From: an uncultured Neglectibacter sp.
GTDB lineage: Bacteria; Bacillota; Clostridia; Oscillospirales; Acutalibacteraceae
Length of the DNA stretch: 61,225 nucleotides
Assembly: GCA_937958185.1 (NCBI GenBank)
Contig: CALFFN010000012.1
Location: forward strand, 1 to 61,225
Reading direction: 5' to 3'
Below are positions 15,171-23,070 of this stretch, piece by piece. The notes below the pieces were generated by a model. It did no database searches and was not told where the DNA came from. It saw only the letters and a program-made list of their open reading frames with translations. Position 1 is the first letter of the stretch. Each line of letters opens with the position of its first letter. Both the position numbers and the translations under genes were made by a program.

Positions 15171-15968
15171 TTATTTCACCTCCGCAAGGGTGATGCCCTC
15201 TACCAGCTCCTTGTTGAAGCAGGTAAAGAGGAACAGCGGCGGGAACGCCGCCAGCACACAGCAGACCAGCTGGATAGAGGGGTCCGCCGGCGGCGCGTAC
15301 GCCAGCGCCACAGAGAGGGGATAGCTCTCAAAATCTTTCAGATAGGCAATGGGCTGCTCCACCATGTTCCAGCCGTCTAAAAAAGAAAGCAACAGGGTGC
15401 ACACCAGCCCGCTCTTATTCATGGGCGAGGCAATGCTCACAAGGATCCTGGGAATGCCGCAGCCGTCCAGCATGGCGGCGTCGATGATGCTGTCCGGGAT
15501 CGAGCGGAAGCTCTGGGTCAGGATAAACGTTCCCAGCGGGGCGAAAACAGCGGGCAAAATCAGCGCCGCGTATGTATTGAGCAGCTTCAGATTGTCCAGC
15601 ATGATGTAGTTCGGCACCAGCGTCACCTGAATGGGCAGCAGCATGATGATCATGGTGCAGAAGAACAGCAGGTCGCTGCCGGGGAATTTTATTTTCGCAA
15701 AGCCGTAGCCCGCCAGTATAGACACCAATAGCTGCCCCAGCGCGATACACAGGCAAATGCCAAGGCTTACCCAGAAGCGGTTCAAATACTGGGCGGAGCC
15801 CAAAAACACATCATAGTAGGAAAGCAGGGAAAATCCCGCGTCTTCCCGGAAAAAGCTGCAAAACAGCACATAGGCAAAGGGCGCCAGGGAGACGATGGAA
15901 ACCAGCAGGGCGAAAGCCGTGCCAACGCCCAGCATGAGCTTCTGCTTCTTTTTGATGCCCATGCTCAT
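15171..15968 (-). CDS. carbohydrate ABC transporter permease (MalG/ThuG type)
   Basis: 265 residues with about six membrane helices. The cytoplasmic EAA loop lies at about 162-181 (DAAMLDGCGIPRILVSIASP), where the ATPase docks. FCSFFRE after the first helix and the GYGFAKIKFPG segment are typical of CUT1 sugar permeases. It overlaps the upstream permease gene by four bases (ATGA). No ATPase gene is nearby; CUT1 systems commonly use a shared MsmK-like ATPase. Confidence 0.9.
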   Translation of the reverse strand: MSMGIKKKQKLMLGVGTAFALLVSIVSLAPFAYVLFCSFFREDAGFSLLSYYDVFLGSAQYLNRFWVSLGICLCIALGQLLVSILAGYGFAKIKFPGSDLLFFCTMIIMLLPIQVTLVPNYIMLDNLKLLNTYAALILPAVFAPLGTFILTQSFRSIPDSIIDAAMLDGCGIPRILVSIASPMNKSGLVCTLLLSFLDGWNMVEQPIAYLKDFESYPLSVALAYAPPADPSIQLVCCVLAAFPPLFLFTCFNKELVEGITLAEVK

Positions 15969-16828
15969 AACGACACCTCCTTTTTCTTCACGAAGCGATA
16001 GAAAAAGGCGAAGAATACCAGCACTACCAGCAGCAACAGGATAGACGCCACCGACAGCTTGGCATAGTTCATGTTCTCAAAGCTGTTATTCAGGAAGTGC
16101 TGCAGCATATACAGGTCCGCGTTGGGGTGCCTGCCGCCAATCAGCAGGATCTCCCGGAAGCACTTGAAGGCGTTGATGACGGAGAATACCAGCGCAAAGA
16201 ACACGGAATACCACATCTGCGGCGTGGTAATGTAGCGGAATTTCTGCCAGGCGGAAGCCCCGTCCAGATCGGCGGATTCATACTGCTCCCCGGGAATGGT
16301 GATAAGCCCTGCCAGCAGTAAAATGGCGCTGTAGCCCATGTTCTTCCACAAATACAGCAGCACCACGATCCAGAACGCCATCGGTCCGCTGAGCAGGTCG
16401 GACACGGGAATGCCCATGGCGGCGACTATGCGGTTCCACAGCCCCGTTTCGGCGAAGATAACGTCCACCAGCAGCACCGTGCCCGCGACCGGCATCACGT
16501 AGGGGAACAGGAACACGGATTTCAGCAGCTTGTGCTTATCCGCCTGCTTCTGCATCAGCAGGGCGGTCAGATAGGCGAGCGCCATGATAAGCGGCAGCCC
16601 TACCGCCAGGAACCGCAGGGAATTTCCAAACGCCTGCCGGAAGGTGTCGCTTTTCATGATCTCCAAATAGTTATCGATCCCGGTGAAAACCATGGCGTCT
16701 CCCGTGCCGGAGGTAAAAGAATACCGCATGACCAGCAGGAATGGGAAAGCGTAAAATAAAATGCACCCCGCCATCAGCGGCGCGATCAGCAGATATCCCT
16801 TCAGCGCTTTTTTTGTCTTACTCATCAT
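15965..16828 (-). CDS. carbohydrate ABC transporter permease (MalF/ThuF type)
   Basis: 287 residues, six membrane helices, with YESADLDGASAWQKFRYIT as the EAA loop (about 185-203) and a first helix followed by YSFTSGTG, as in CUT1 MalF-type subunits. ATG 16828 is favoured over GTG 16834 because AAGGGG is 5 nt upstream of the ATG and touches the GTG. It is the first gene of the permease operon behind a strong promoter at 17085-17113 and a ~250-nt leader. No solute-binding protein gene precedes it, which is unusual. Confidence 0.9.
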   Translation of the reverse strand: MMSKTKKALKGYLLIAPLMAGCILFYAFPFLLVMRYSFTSGTGDAMVFTGIDNYLEIMKSDTFRQAFGNSLRFLAVGLPLIMALAYLTALLMQKQADKHKLLKSVFLFPYVMPVAGTVLLVDVIFAETGLWNRIVAAMGIPVSDLLSGPMAFWIVVLLYLWKNMGYSAILLLAGLITIPGEQYESADLDGASAWQKFRYITTPQMWYSVFFALVFSVINAFKCFREILLIGGRHPNADLYMLQHFLNNSFENMNYAKLSVASILLLLVVLVFFAFFYRFVKKKEVSL

Positions 16829-17078
16829 TGACACCCCTTCACGGTGCGAATTTTGGCGACTTCCTGTCCGGCGTGTTTTGGGGGAACGCAGCTCTGAGCT
16901 TTTCTCTCCCGGTTGGCGGGAAATCCACAGCGACAGAGGGAAAAGGAAAACCGAAAATCAGCAGGGCAGTTCCAGGATCATTTTATGCGGTCTGTACGTG
17001 ATTTAACTTTTCCGGCAGGACAGGCGCTCTTTTCTGTGTGGAAAAGAGCTAACAAACAGACAACACTTATTTTTAATA
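16829..17078 (-). other. long 5' leader of the ABC permease operon
   Basis: About 250 nt of untranslated leader between the promoter and the first permease gene. Near its 5' end is a hairpin, GCTCTTTTC with GAAAAGAGC and a 6-nt loop (17029-17052). No known riboswitch class is recognised and no small gene with an RBS is seen. Confidence 0.4.
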
Positions 17079-17084
17079 CATTTC

Positions 17085-17113
17085 ATTTTAACAGCAGGGA
17101 AGAGAAACGTCAA
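17085..17113 (-). promoter_or_regulatory. sigma-A promoter of the ABC permease operon
   Basis: TTGACG-N17-TAAAAT on the minus strand. Confidence 0.75.
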
Positions 17114-17141
17114 GTGCATTTTTCCTTTAACAGTAATTTCT

Positions 17142-17169
17142 AAAAAGTGCCGGAGCTATGCTCCGGCAC
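17142..17169 (-). terminator. terminator after spoVAE
   Basis: A perfect 10-bp stem GTGCCGGAGC/GCTCCGGCAC with a 3-nt loop, followed on the minus strand by TTTTTA. It lies 28 bp after the spoVAE stop. Confidence 0.88.
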
Positions 17170-17196
17170 TGGAAGAACAGATTTATATGGGACGTG

Positions 17197-17553
17197 TTAC
17201 GACTTATCCTTGGGCTTTGCCAGCAGCGCCGCCAGATAGCCAAAAAAGACCGCGGCGGCGGTCCCGGCGGCTCCGGCGGTAAAGCCCCCGGTGAAAATGC
17301 CGAGGATACCCTTTTCGTGCACCGCTTCTTTCACGCCCTCCGACAGCGCCCAGCCGAACCCGGACAGGGGGACGGTCGCCCCGCAGCCGGCGAAGTCCAC
17401 CAAAGGCTTGTACATCCCTACCGCGCCCAGCACCACGCCCAGCGTGACGTACAGCACCATGATACGGGCAGGCGTCAGCTTCGTCAGGTCGATCAAAAGC
17501 TGACCGATGACGCAGATCAGCCCGCCTACCCAAAAGGCATTGAGATATTCCAT
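17197..17553 (-). CDS. spoVAE: stage V sporulation protein AE
   Basis: 118 residues, four hydrophobic segments, the usual SpoVAE length. Seen: FWVGGLICVIGQLLID at the N-terminus and GFTAGAAGTAAAVFFGYL at the C-terminus, both diagnostic. It is part of the SpoVA channel that moves calcium-dipicolinate across the inner spore membrane. In most Clostridia it lies in spoVAC-spoVAD-spoVAE; here it stands alone, with unrelated genes on both sides. It marks the organism as an endospore former. Confidence 0.92.
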   Translation of the reverse strand: MEYLNAFWVGGLICVIGQLLIDLTKLTPARIMVLYVTLGVVLGAVGMYKPLVDFAGCGATVPLSGFGWALSEGVKEAVHEKGILGIFTGGFTAGAAGTAAAVFFGYLAALLAKPKDKS

Positions 17554-17642
17554 AAAACCGCTCCTTCGCTTTTTGCTCTGCCGCTAGTGTGCGCAAAATG
17601 CAGGGCACTATGCACTTTTGCAAAAAGCCGGGGAGGTTTCGA

Positions 17643-18458
17643 TTACAGATTTTCAGAAAGCAGCTCCGTAAGCTCTCCCAGATCGCGGACGGTGAAATCC
17701 GGCTGCACATCGCTTGCCGCCAGCAGCGCCGGGGTGGTTTCGCCGCTCATCACTAAAATAGAGGTGACCTCTGTCCCCGCCGCCACGGCAATGTCCGTAT
17801 AGAGCCGGTCGCCGATCACAGCCAGCTCCGATTCCCGGCAGCCGGTGCGGCGCAGCAAATAGGAAAGGGTGTGGCGGGAGGGCTTGCCGAAAAATTCGCA
17901 CTGCACCCCGGTGGAAGCCTTTACCAGCGCCGCCATAGAGCCGCAGTCCGGGATAAACCCGTTTTCCACCGGGCAGTTAAAGTCCGGGTTCACGCCGAAA
18001 ATGGGCTTTCCCGCCCGCACGAACCCACAGGCTTTGGACAATTTTTCATAGGTAAGCGTGGTGTCGAAGCCCAGCACCACATAGTCCGGGTCGGTGGCGT
18101 CAAGGGCAACGCCTGCTTTTTGAAAATCCTCCAGAAGCAGGGGGGTGCCCACCACATAGGCGCGCTCCCCGGGGTGGTTCTCCAAAAGCCATTCCAAAAT
18201 CACGCTGTTTGAGATCATCATTTTTTCCGCCGGGATCTCAATTCCCATGCGCCCCAGCTTCTCCAGATATGCTTCCCGGTTTTTGGAGCTGTTATTGGTG
18301 AAAAAGCAGAAATCCTTTCCTACCGCCTGAACGCGTTCTAAAAAGCCGACCGTAAAAGGGAACAGCCGCTCTCCCAGATAGATGGTCCCGTCCATGTCCA
18401 GCACAAACATTTTGATGTGCCTTAGCCGATTTATCAGCGCGTCCCGCTCCCTGGTCAT
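17643..18458 (-). CDS. NagD-like HAD-IIA phosphatase
   Basis: 271 residues. HAD motif I gives nucleophile Asp21 and acid Asp23 in VLDMDGTIYLG; motif II is FTNNSS (53-58); the FFGKPS lysine lies near 190 and GDRLYTDI (about 216-223) provides the metal-binding acids. The capping domain between motifs II and III identifies class IIA, as in NagD and AraL. It dephosphorylates sugar phosphates or nucleotides; the substrate is unassigned. Own promoter at 18509-18537. Confidence 0.9.
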   Translation of the reverse strand: MTRERDALINRLRHIKMFVLDMDGTIYLGERLFPFTVGFLERVQAVGKDFCFFTNNSSKNREAYLEKLGRMGIEIPAEKMMISNSVILEWLLENHPGERAYVVGTPLLLEDFQKAGVALDATDPDYVVLGFDTTLTYEKLSKACGFVRAGKPIFGVNPDFNCPVENGFIPDCGSMAALVKASTGVQCEFFGKPSRHTLSYLLRRTGCRESELAVIGDRLYTDIAVAAGTEVTSILVMSGETTPALLAASDVQPDFTVRDLGELTELLSENL

Positions 18459-18508
18459 CGTGAAATTCCTCTCCTTGCCCGAATGGTGAAAAACTTTTTT
18501 CTTCCACG

Positions 18509-18537
18509 ATTATACAGGATTTTTCCCCGCCTGTACA
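18509..18537 (-). promoter_or_regulatory. sigma-A promoter of the HAD phosphatase gene
   Basis: TGTACA-N17-TATAAT on the minus strand, 50 bp before the start codon. Confidence 0.6.
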
Positions 18538-18545
18538 GCGGGAAA

Positions 18546-18872
18546 TCAATTTTCCCCCGCGCCGAGTTTCCTGCCGACCTCGCCATAGCTCACCGCCCGC
18601 CCCAGCCGCCGCTTTGCCCGCTGCAAATGCCTGCAAACGGTGGACTTGGAAACGCCCAGCCGTTTTCCTACCGCCTCCTCCGTCAACCCCTCGTAAAAAT
18701 AGAGCTGTACGCATTCCAGCTGCCGCTGGGTCAGCTCCTGAGCAATGGCGCTGCGCAGCACAGCCTTCGCCACCTGCAAATTTCCCAGATTTGTGGATTC
18801 TTCCGTGCCGTCCTCCTGTCCCAGCGCATTTTGCAGCATGTCATAGCTGAAAAGCTTCACCGCCATTTTCAT
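18546..18872 (-). CDS. small sigma-70 region 4-like HTH protein
   Basis: About 108 residues. The C-terminal half (about 45-95) is a sigma region 4/LuxR-like helix-turn-helix: LTQRQLECVQLYFYEGLTEEAVGKRL then GVSKSTVCRHLQRAKRRL. No sigma region 2 is present, so it is not a complete sigma factor; it may act like the small sigma-region-4 regulators of Firmicutes. ATG 18872 is the best spaced from AAAGGAAG, with ATGs at 18875 and 18866 as alternatives. The promoter carries a LexA-box-like palindrome. Confidence 0.72.
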   Translation of the reverse strand: MKMAVKLFSYDMLQNALGQEDGTEESTNLGNLQVAKAVLRSAIAQELTQRQLECVQLYFYEGLTEEAVGKRLGVSKSTVCRHLQRAKRRLGRAVSYGEVGRKLGAGEN

Positions 18873-18992
18873 CATCTTCCTTTCGACCGTCTTGTGAAAT
18901 TTTTTCTTTCTTCAGTCGGCTGCGCACTTGAAAAAACGCTTTTTCCATACTGAAAATTTTTGTAATCACATAGGGTCCTAAGCACGATATCA

Positions 18993-19004
18993 GAACTTAT
19001 GTTC
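18993..19004. promoter_or_regulatory. LexA (SOS) box-like palindrome
   Basis: GAACTTATGTTC fits the Gram-positive LexA/DinR pattern GAAC-N4-GTTC. It lies 3 bp downstream of a minus-strand TATAAT (19008-19013), a repressing position for the sigma-region-4 gene. One occurrence by itself is only suggestive. Confidence 0.45.
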
Positions 19005-19112
19005 TATATTATAGGATAGCAGGAAAACAGAAAAAATGCAAGCTTTTGTACAGTGTTGGGTAAAATCTGCAATTTCCCAAAATAGGGGCTGTTATTTTTC
19101 CCGGAATTGCGT

Positions 19113-19118
19113 TATAAT
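19113..19118 (+). promoter_or_regulatory. -10 element for the 19221 gene
   Basis: A consensus TATAAT about 100 bp upstream of ATG 19221; the -35 (TGTTAT) is weak. Confidence 0.45.
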
Positions 19119-19220
19119 ACTTTCCAGAAGATATTTTCAAAGCTGCGGCTGGGCTGCCGGGAGGCGCGGGAAAAGGATCGGCTCCCCACGTGCCCGCCGC
19201 AGAGGAAAGGTGTGTATCAT

Positions 19221-19676
19221 ATGAAATTTCTGGAAAGTATCGGAAAAGCGGTGGGGGACGCCGCCAGCTACCTGGGGGAGAAAAGCCGTAAAACTGCGTA
19301 CCTCAACCGTATCCGCACGGTGATCCGCTGTGAGGAAAAGGCGGCGGAAAAGGAATACCTCGCTCTGGGGCGCTATTATTACAATAATCTGCGGGATCGG
19401 AACAACCCTGCCACCGAGGTCCACTGCGCGGAGCTGGAAGCCATTGAAACGCGTATGGAAAAGGCGCTGAACCAGCTGGAGCAGTTCTATCAGGCGGACA
19501 ATTCCGTCATCGACGCGGCTCTTGCCCCGGAGGAGGAGCGGGAAGAAATTTCTCTGGACGACGTGGCGTGCTTCGATCATGACCCTGTTTCCGAGCCCGC
19601 GGCAGACGATGGCGAGGAAAAGCCGGAAGCTCCGGCAGCTTCCAACGAAAATGACGATCTGCCCTTTGAGGGCTGA
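19221..19676 (+). CDS. conserved hypothetical, helical with acidic tail
   Basis: 151 residues, not recognised. Residues 1-100 are strongly helical (KAVGDAASYLGEKSRK, then long charged helices), and residues 105-151 are rich in Glu, Asp, Pro and Ala and probably disordered. No signal peptide or membrane segment. The start at 19221 follows GAGGAAAGG. It is followed 47 bp later by the CpXC gene, with a small 7-bp hairpin (19681-19697) between them. Confidence 0.65.
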   Translation: MKFLESIGKAVGDAASYLGEKSRKTAYLNRIRTVIRCEEKAAEKEYLALGRYYYNNLRDRNNPATEVHCAELEAIETRMEKALNQLEQFYQADNSVIDAALAPEEEREEISLDDVACFDHDPVSEPAADDGEEKPEAPAASNENDDLPFEG

Positions 19677-19723
19677 TTTCCGTCTCGATGCGAGACGAAA
19701 CCTGTGTGAGAGGAAATGTGGGA

Positions 19724-20359
19724 ATGTCAACGGAAATCGTAAAGGACATCATTTGTCCCCAATGTGGGGAATCGCAGAAATACCAGCTGTTTTCCAGCAT
19801 CAACAGCAGGGAGAACCCGGATTTCAAACAGCGCATTCTGGAAGAAACGCTGTTTGACTGGCGCTGCAAGCGCTGCAATTACTTTGCCGCCATGGCGTAT
19901 CCCTTTATCTACACCGATCCCGTGGCGGGCTATGTGATAAGCACCGCTCCTTTGGGCACCAACGGCGCGGTAGAGCCTACGGAAGCGGTGAAGGACTATG
20001 TCAAGCGCAGCGTGAAGAATCTTGCCGAGCTGAAAGAAAAGATACTCATTTTTGACGCCGGGTACGACGACGTGGCGGTAGAGCTGGTGAAGAACGCCCT
20101 CTGCGGCATTATCAAAAACACTTATAAGGTCAGCCGGGTGCACGCTTATTTCAGCCGGATCAACGAGAAGGACGGGGAGATGGAGTTCGCCATTTTCCTG
20201 CCCCGAAAGACCGAGCCCGTGTACCACTCTACCAAACTGGACGTGTATAAGCAGTCCCAGGAGGTCCTGCGCACGCTGGACTTTGTAGACCCGGAGGGCT
20301 TCATTCGGGTAGACGCCAAGCTTGCCCGGCAGATCATTGCCGATTATCAGAATATTTGA
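19724..20359 (+). CDS. CpXC domain protein
   Basis: 211 residues. The N-terminus has two zinc-binding pairs, CPQC (11-14) and CKRC (48-51), the CpXC domain. The rest is an alpha/beta region without recognised motifs. CpXC proteins are common in Firmicutes; their function is unknown. ATG 19724 follows AGAGGAAA at longer than usual spacing; an ATG at 19688 inside a hairpin is less likely. Confidence 0.8.
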   Translation: MSTEIVKDIICPQCGESQKYQLFSSINSRENPDFKQRILEETLFDWRCKRCNYFAAMAYPFIYTDPVAGYVISTAPLGTNGAVEPTEAVKDYVKRSVKNLAELKEKILIFDAGYDDVAVELVKNALCGIIKNTYKVSRVHAYFSRINEKDGEMEFAIFLPRKTEPVYHSTKLDVYKQSQEVLRTLDFVDPEGFIRVDAKLARQIIADYQNI

Positions 20360-20626
20360 TTTCCTGCGGCGTATCTGCGATCTTGTACTTTGAAAAGAAA
20401 AGCTTTGTCGAAGCGTGTCGAACGAAACTGCGAAAATTTTCCAGTTTTTGTTGACAGCTTTCCTATTATTTGGGAAAACAGCCAGAAGAGAACTTGTGTG
20501 AAATTCCTAAAAGAAAAATTTCGCTGTGTCTATTTTCCAGAAAGGGCGCAGTACCGCGGTTCCTGGTATCACAAACTGCTTTCTTCGTTCCGACTTTCAT
20601 TACAAAAAATAAAAAAGAGAGGAACG

Positions 20627-20893
20627 ATGTACATGCAAGCAAAGAAAATCCTGTCCCTGCTGTTGGTGCTGGCGCTGGCTCTGGCGATTTTTGCCCTGCC
20701 CGCTGCCGCGGAAACCCACGACCATGACGGCTGCGCCGATTGCGCCGCCGAAAGCGTCATTCTCCGCAGACCGCCGATTTACCAGGTCGTTTGCCCTCGC
20801 TGTGATAGACTTTGTGATTATCAGGGTGTTTATCAAGGCGCACATCGCTATGTATGTGGTAAATGCGGATGGTTTACAGATTTGTATTATTAA
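20627..20893 (+). CDS. small secreted zinc-ribbon-like protein
   Basis: 88 residues. A signal peptide (1-28, core LLLVLALALAIFALP, cleavage probably after PAAA) is followed by cysteine pairs C36-x2-C39, C56-x2-C59 with C63, and C77-x2-C80. The last two pairs make a zinc-ribbon-like unit; CGKCGWF is typical of treble-clef or ribbon knuckles. It is preceded by AGAGAGG. The 267 bp before it contain no other gene. Function unknown. Confidence 0.65.
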   Translation: MYMQAKKILSLLLVLALALAIFALPAAAETHDHDGCADCAAESVILRRPPIYQVVCPRCDRLCDYQGVYQGAHRYVCGKCGWFTDLYY

Positions 20894-20928
20894 CGGCAAG
20901 CGGAAGAATAAAAATTTAACAAGTCAAA

Positions 20929-20960
20929 ATGGCTGGATTCTGATGGATTCAGCCATCTTT
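20929..20960 (+). terminator. terminator after the small secreted protein
   Basis: ATGGCTG pairs with CAGCCAT across a 14-nt loop and is followed by CTTTTATATTTT. Confidence 0.7.
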
Positions 20961-20988
20961 TATATTTTCCGAGGTGGGGTAGAGACTT

Positions 20989-22389
20989 ATGAAATTTTAC
21001 CAAACTGGAAAAAGATTTATTGCAATACTCTGTGCTGTACTTTTGTTCAGTGGTCTTAGTTTTGGTTGCCAAAAAGCGGAGCAGCACCAGAAAATCTGGA
21101 TTTTCTGCGATTGGAACGCTGAGGGACCATTTCAGGGAACGTACCGCATAACGGAGAAAGAAGTGTTTCTTAATTATATTTCATATTTGACAGAGCTGCC
21201 AAAAGAAGACATTGTTCTGGAATTTCTTCCGCTGGAAAATTCTGAACGCTCTGCACGGCTCAGTGCGCTGCGAACAGAAATTATGGCTGGAGGAGGACCA
21301 GACGTCTTTTTCTTGTCCTGTTCTCTGCCCGGGTGGGGAGCTGGCTTTCAAAAAGCTGCTACCTCCTTTGATGTTTCTTCAAATTATGAGATTGCCGAAA
21401 GACTTTTTCCCGATGTGCAGGCTGCGATGGGAAATAAAATTTTTTTGCCGTTAGACGATCGGATAAAAAATGCGTCTTGGTTGGATATTTCTTTGTTGAC
21501 GCCCACGCTCTTGAATGCCGGAAAGACAGAAGAGGGGCAGCAGGTGCTGCCAATTACCGTTACTTTCCCTATTACTGTATATGAGCAGGAAAGCGGCGAA
21601 TTAAAACCGTCTCAGAAAATTGAGCAGCATAGTCTGGCGGTGGCTGCAAAGCAACAATTTGCAGACTTGTTTGGACAGCTGGCGGATTACTCGCAGAATA
21701 ATCTGTTATTTTCTAAAAAAGAACTGCTGGATACAGTGAAACATAATTTGATGTTGGATAAACAATATCTCTCAGATAAAGCTGATTCTGACGGATTTCT
21801 CACCCAATATTTTTTATCTTACTGTGACATGGGGGAGTGGAACTATCAGGATTACGATTTGCAGCCAGAGCAAAAAACAGGATTGCAAGACTTTTGTCCT
21901 GTCCAGAATACAGAAGGCGGCGTGACTGCTGCTGTCACAGCATATGCCGGTGTTAATCGCAATACAAAACACCCTGAGTCAGCTTTTCGCATAGTGGAAT
22001 TTCTGTTTCGAGACGATGTTCAGACAGCATTAGGGCGAAATACAATGATAAGCTGGGGTCGCTGTGAAGATTCTTTGGAAGAAACGGAACGGGAACTGCA
22101 AACATTCTTGCTTGCGGGGTGCTATGGTGTCCCTGTTCGGGGAGATTTAATGCAAGATTGGAAACACAGTTTTTGCCAGCGCAATTTGCACGATCCGAAT
22201 GCTGCGGAGATGTTTTCAAAATACACTGCCCTGCGGAACGAAGTGACCCACGCGCGGTTCTACGGTGCATTGGACGCGGAGCTGCAAGCCATGTACGAAG
22301 CCTGTCTGGAAGCAAAAACCGACGAAGAAATTGAAAAAATCGTCTCCAAAGCCTATGACACCATGGAAATGATTCTGGCGGAATCGTAG
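20989..22389 (+). CDS. extracellular solute-binding lipoprotein
   Basis: 466 residues. Lipoprotein signal with lipobox LSFGC, Cys27 as the lipid-modified residue. The body resembles family 1 sugar-binding proteins: MAGGGPDVFFL near 100 and a C-terminal KHPESAFRIVEFLF segment (as in the NPE.A..F.K.L.S. motif of MalE-like proteins). No permease or ATPase is adjacent. Codon use to about 22200 is AT-rich, unlike the rest of the window, and returns to the local GC-rich style in the last ~60 codons, suggesting a transferred or mosaic gene. Could supply the permease pair at 15.2-16.8 kb. Confidence 0.82.
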   Translation: MKFYQTGKRFIAILCAVLLFSGLSFGCQKAEQHQKIWIFCDWNAEGPFQGTYRITEKEVFLNYISYLTELPKEDIVLEFLPLENSERSARLSALRTEIMAGGGPDVFFLSCSLPGWGAGFQKAATSFDVSSNYEIAERLFPDVQAAMGNKIFLPLDDRIKNASWLDISLLTPTLLNAGKTEEGQQVLPITVTFPITVYEQESGELKPSQKIEQHSLAVAAKQQFADLFGQLADYSQNNLLFSKKELLDTVKHNLMLDKQYLSDKADSDGFLTQYFLSYCDMGEWNYQDYDLQPEQKTGLQDFCPVQNTEGGVTAAVTAYAGVNRNTKHPESAFRIVEFLFRDDVQTALGRNTMISWGRCEDSLEETERELQTFLLAGCYGVPVRGDLMQDWKHSFCQRNLHDPNAAEMFSKYTALRNEVTHARFYGALDAELQAMYEACLEAKTDEEIEKIVSKAYDTMEMILAES

Positions 22390-22414
22390 CGCGATTTGCC
22401 AAACATAAAAAAAC

Positions 22415-22451
22415 ACCCGCGGCTTTTTGCAGAAAGACCGCGGGTCCATTT
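22415..22451. terminator. bidirectional terminator
   Basis: ACCCGCGG/CCGCGGGT stem with A7 before and T6 after, between convergent genes. Confidence 0.9.
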
Positions 22452-22452
22452 T

Positions 22453-23055
22453 TTATTGGAGCGTACAGGTGCTTTCCAGCTTCTCTAAAATCTGCTCCAT
22501 CACCTGTTCCCGGTTCCGGGAGGTTTCATAGCAGGGGAGACCGTAGGTCTCACACTGAGAGTGGAACAGCTTGCTTTGCTCTACCAGGTATTCACAGCCC
22601 TCCATGCGCTCCTCATCGGAAAGATAGTAGGAATAATCCTGGGGCGTGTCAAATTCCTTTTGTATCTGGAACCGTTCCTCAGGGGTCACGTCCCCGGTGA
22701 CAAGGTACAAAATGTCGCAAAGCTCCTTGTCGATGTACTTTTCGTAATCCTCCGGCAGCAGCTGGTACATATCAATGACCATGGGCTCGTTCAGCTCGTC
22801 GTATTCGTCCATGCTCATCATTGCCCGCAGAAAGGGCGCCATTTTCCGGCTGATGGTAAACAGGATCTCTTCCGAGGATTTGGGCGCGTTTGTGTCCACG
22901 CCCGTTTCCGGGAAGCATTGCTCGAACCCGGCAATGATGGAGTCCATGCTGATATGCTGGTAGCCGAATTTCCGGGAGACCCGCCGGGCAAGGGTGCTTT
23001 TTCCCGCCCGGGGCACCCCGGTGATGATCAAATGTTTTCTTGGTATTTTAGGCAT
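22453..23055 (-). CDS. P-loop kinase-like protein
   Basis: 200 residues. Walker A GVPRAGKST (13-21) follows the first strand; a DxD-like segment (VIDMYQLLP) and a D-rich lid follow. It resembles AAA/adenylate-kinase-fold proteins of unknown substrate. It lies 15 nt downstream of the large ABC permease gene and before the terminator, so it is the last gene of that operon. The TPxE and YYLS motifs do not assign a known kinase. Confidence 0.7.
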   Translation of the reverse strand: MPKIPRKHLIITGVPRAGKSTLARRVSRKFGYQHISMDSIIAGFEQCFPETGVDTNAPKSSEEILFTISRKMAPFLRAMMSMDEYDELNEPMVIDMYQLLPEDYEKYIDKELCDILYLVTGDVTPEERFQIQKEFDTPQDYSYYLSDEERMEGCEYLVEQSKLFHSQCETYGLPCYETSRNREQVMEQILEKLESTCTLQ

Positions 23056-23070
23056 AATTTTTCCTTTCGT

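Larger units (their letters stand above)
18873..19220. other. divergent intergenic region
   Basis: 348 bp with no gene. It holds the minus-strand TATAAT at 19008-19013 with an adjoining GAAC-TTAT-GTTC palindrome, and a + strand TATAAT at 19113-19118 for the 19221 gene. The rest is AT-rich with nothing recognised. Confidence 0.5.

Noticed and set aside
18546..18872. Complete ECF sigma factor
   Set aside because: Only region 4-like HTH is present; no region 2, total about 108 residues.
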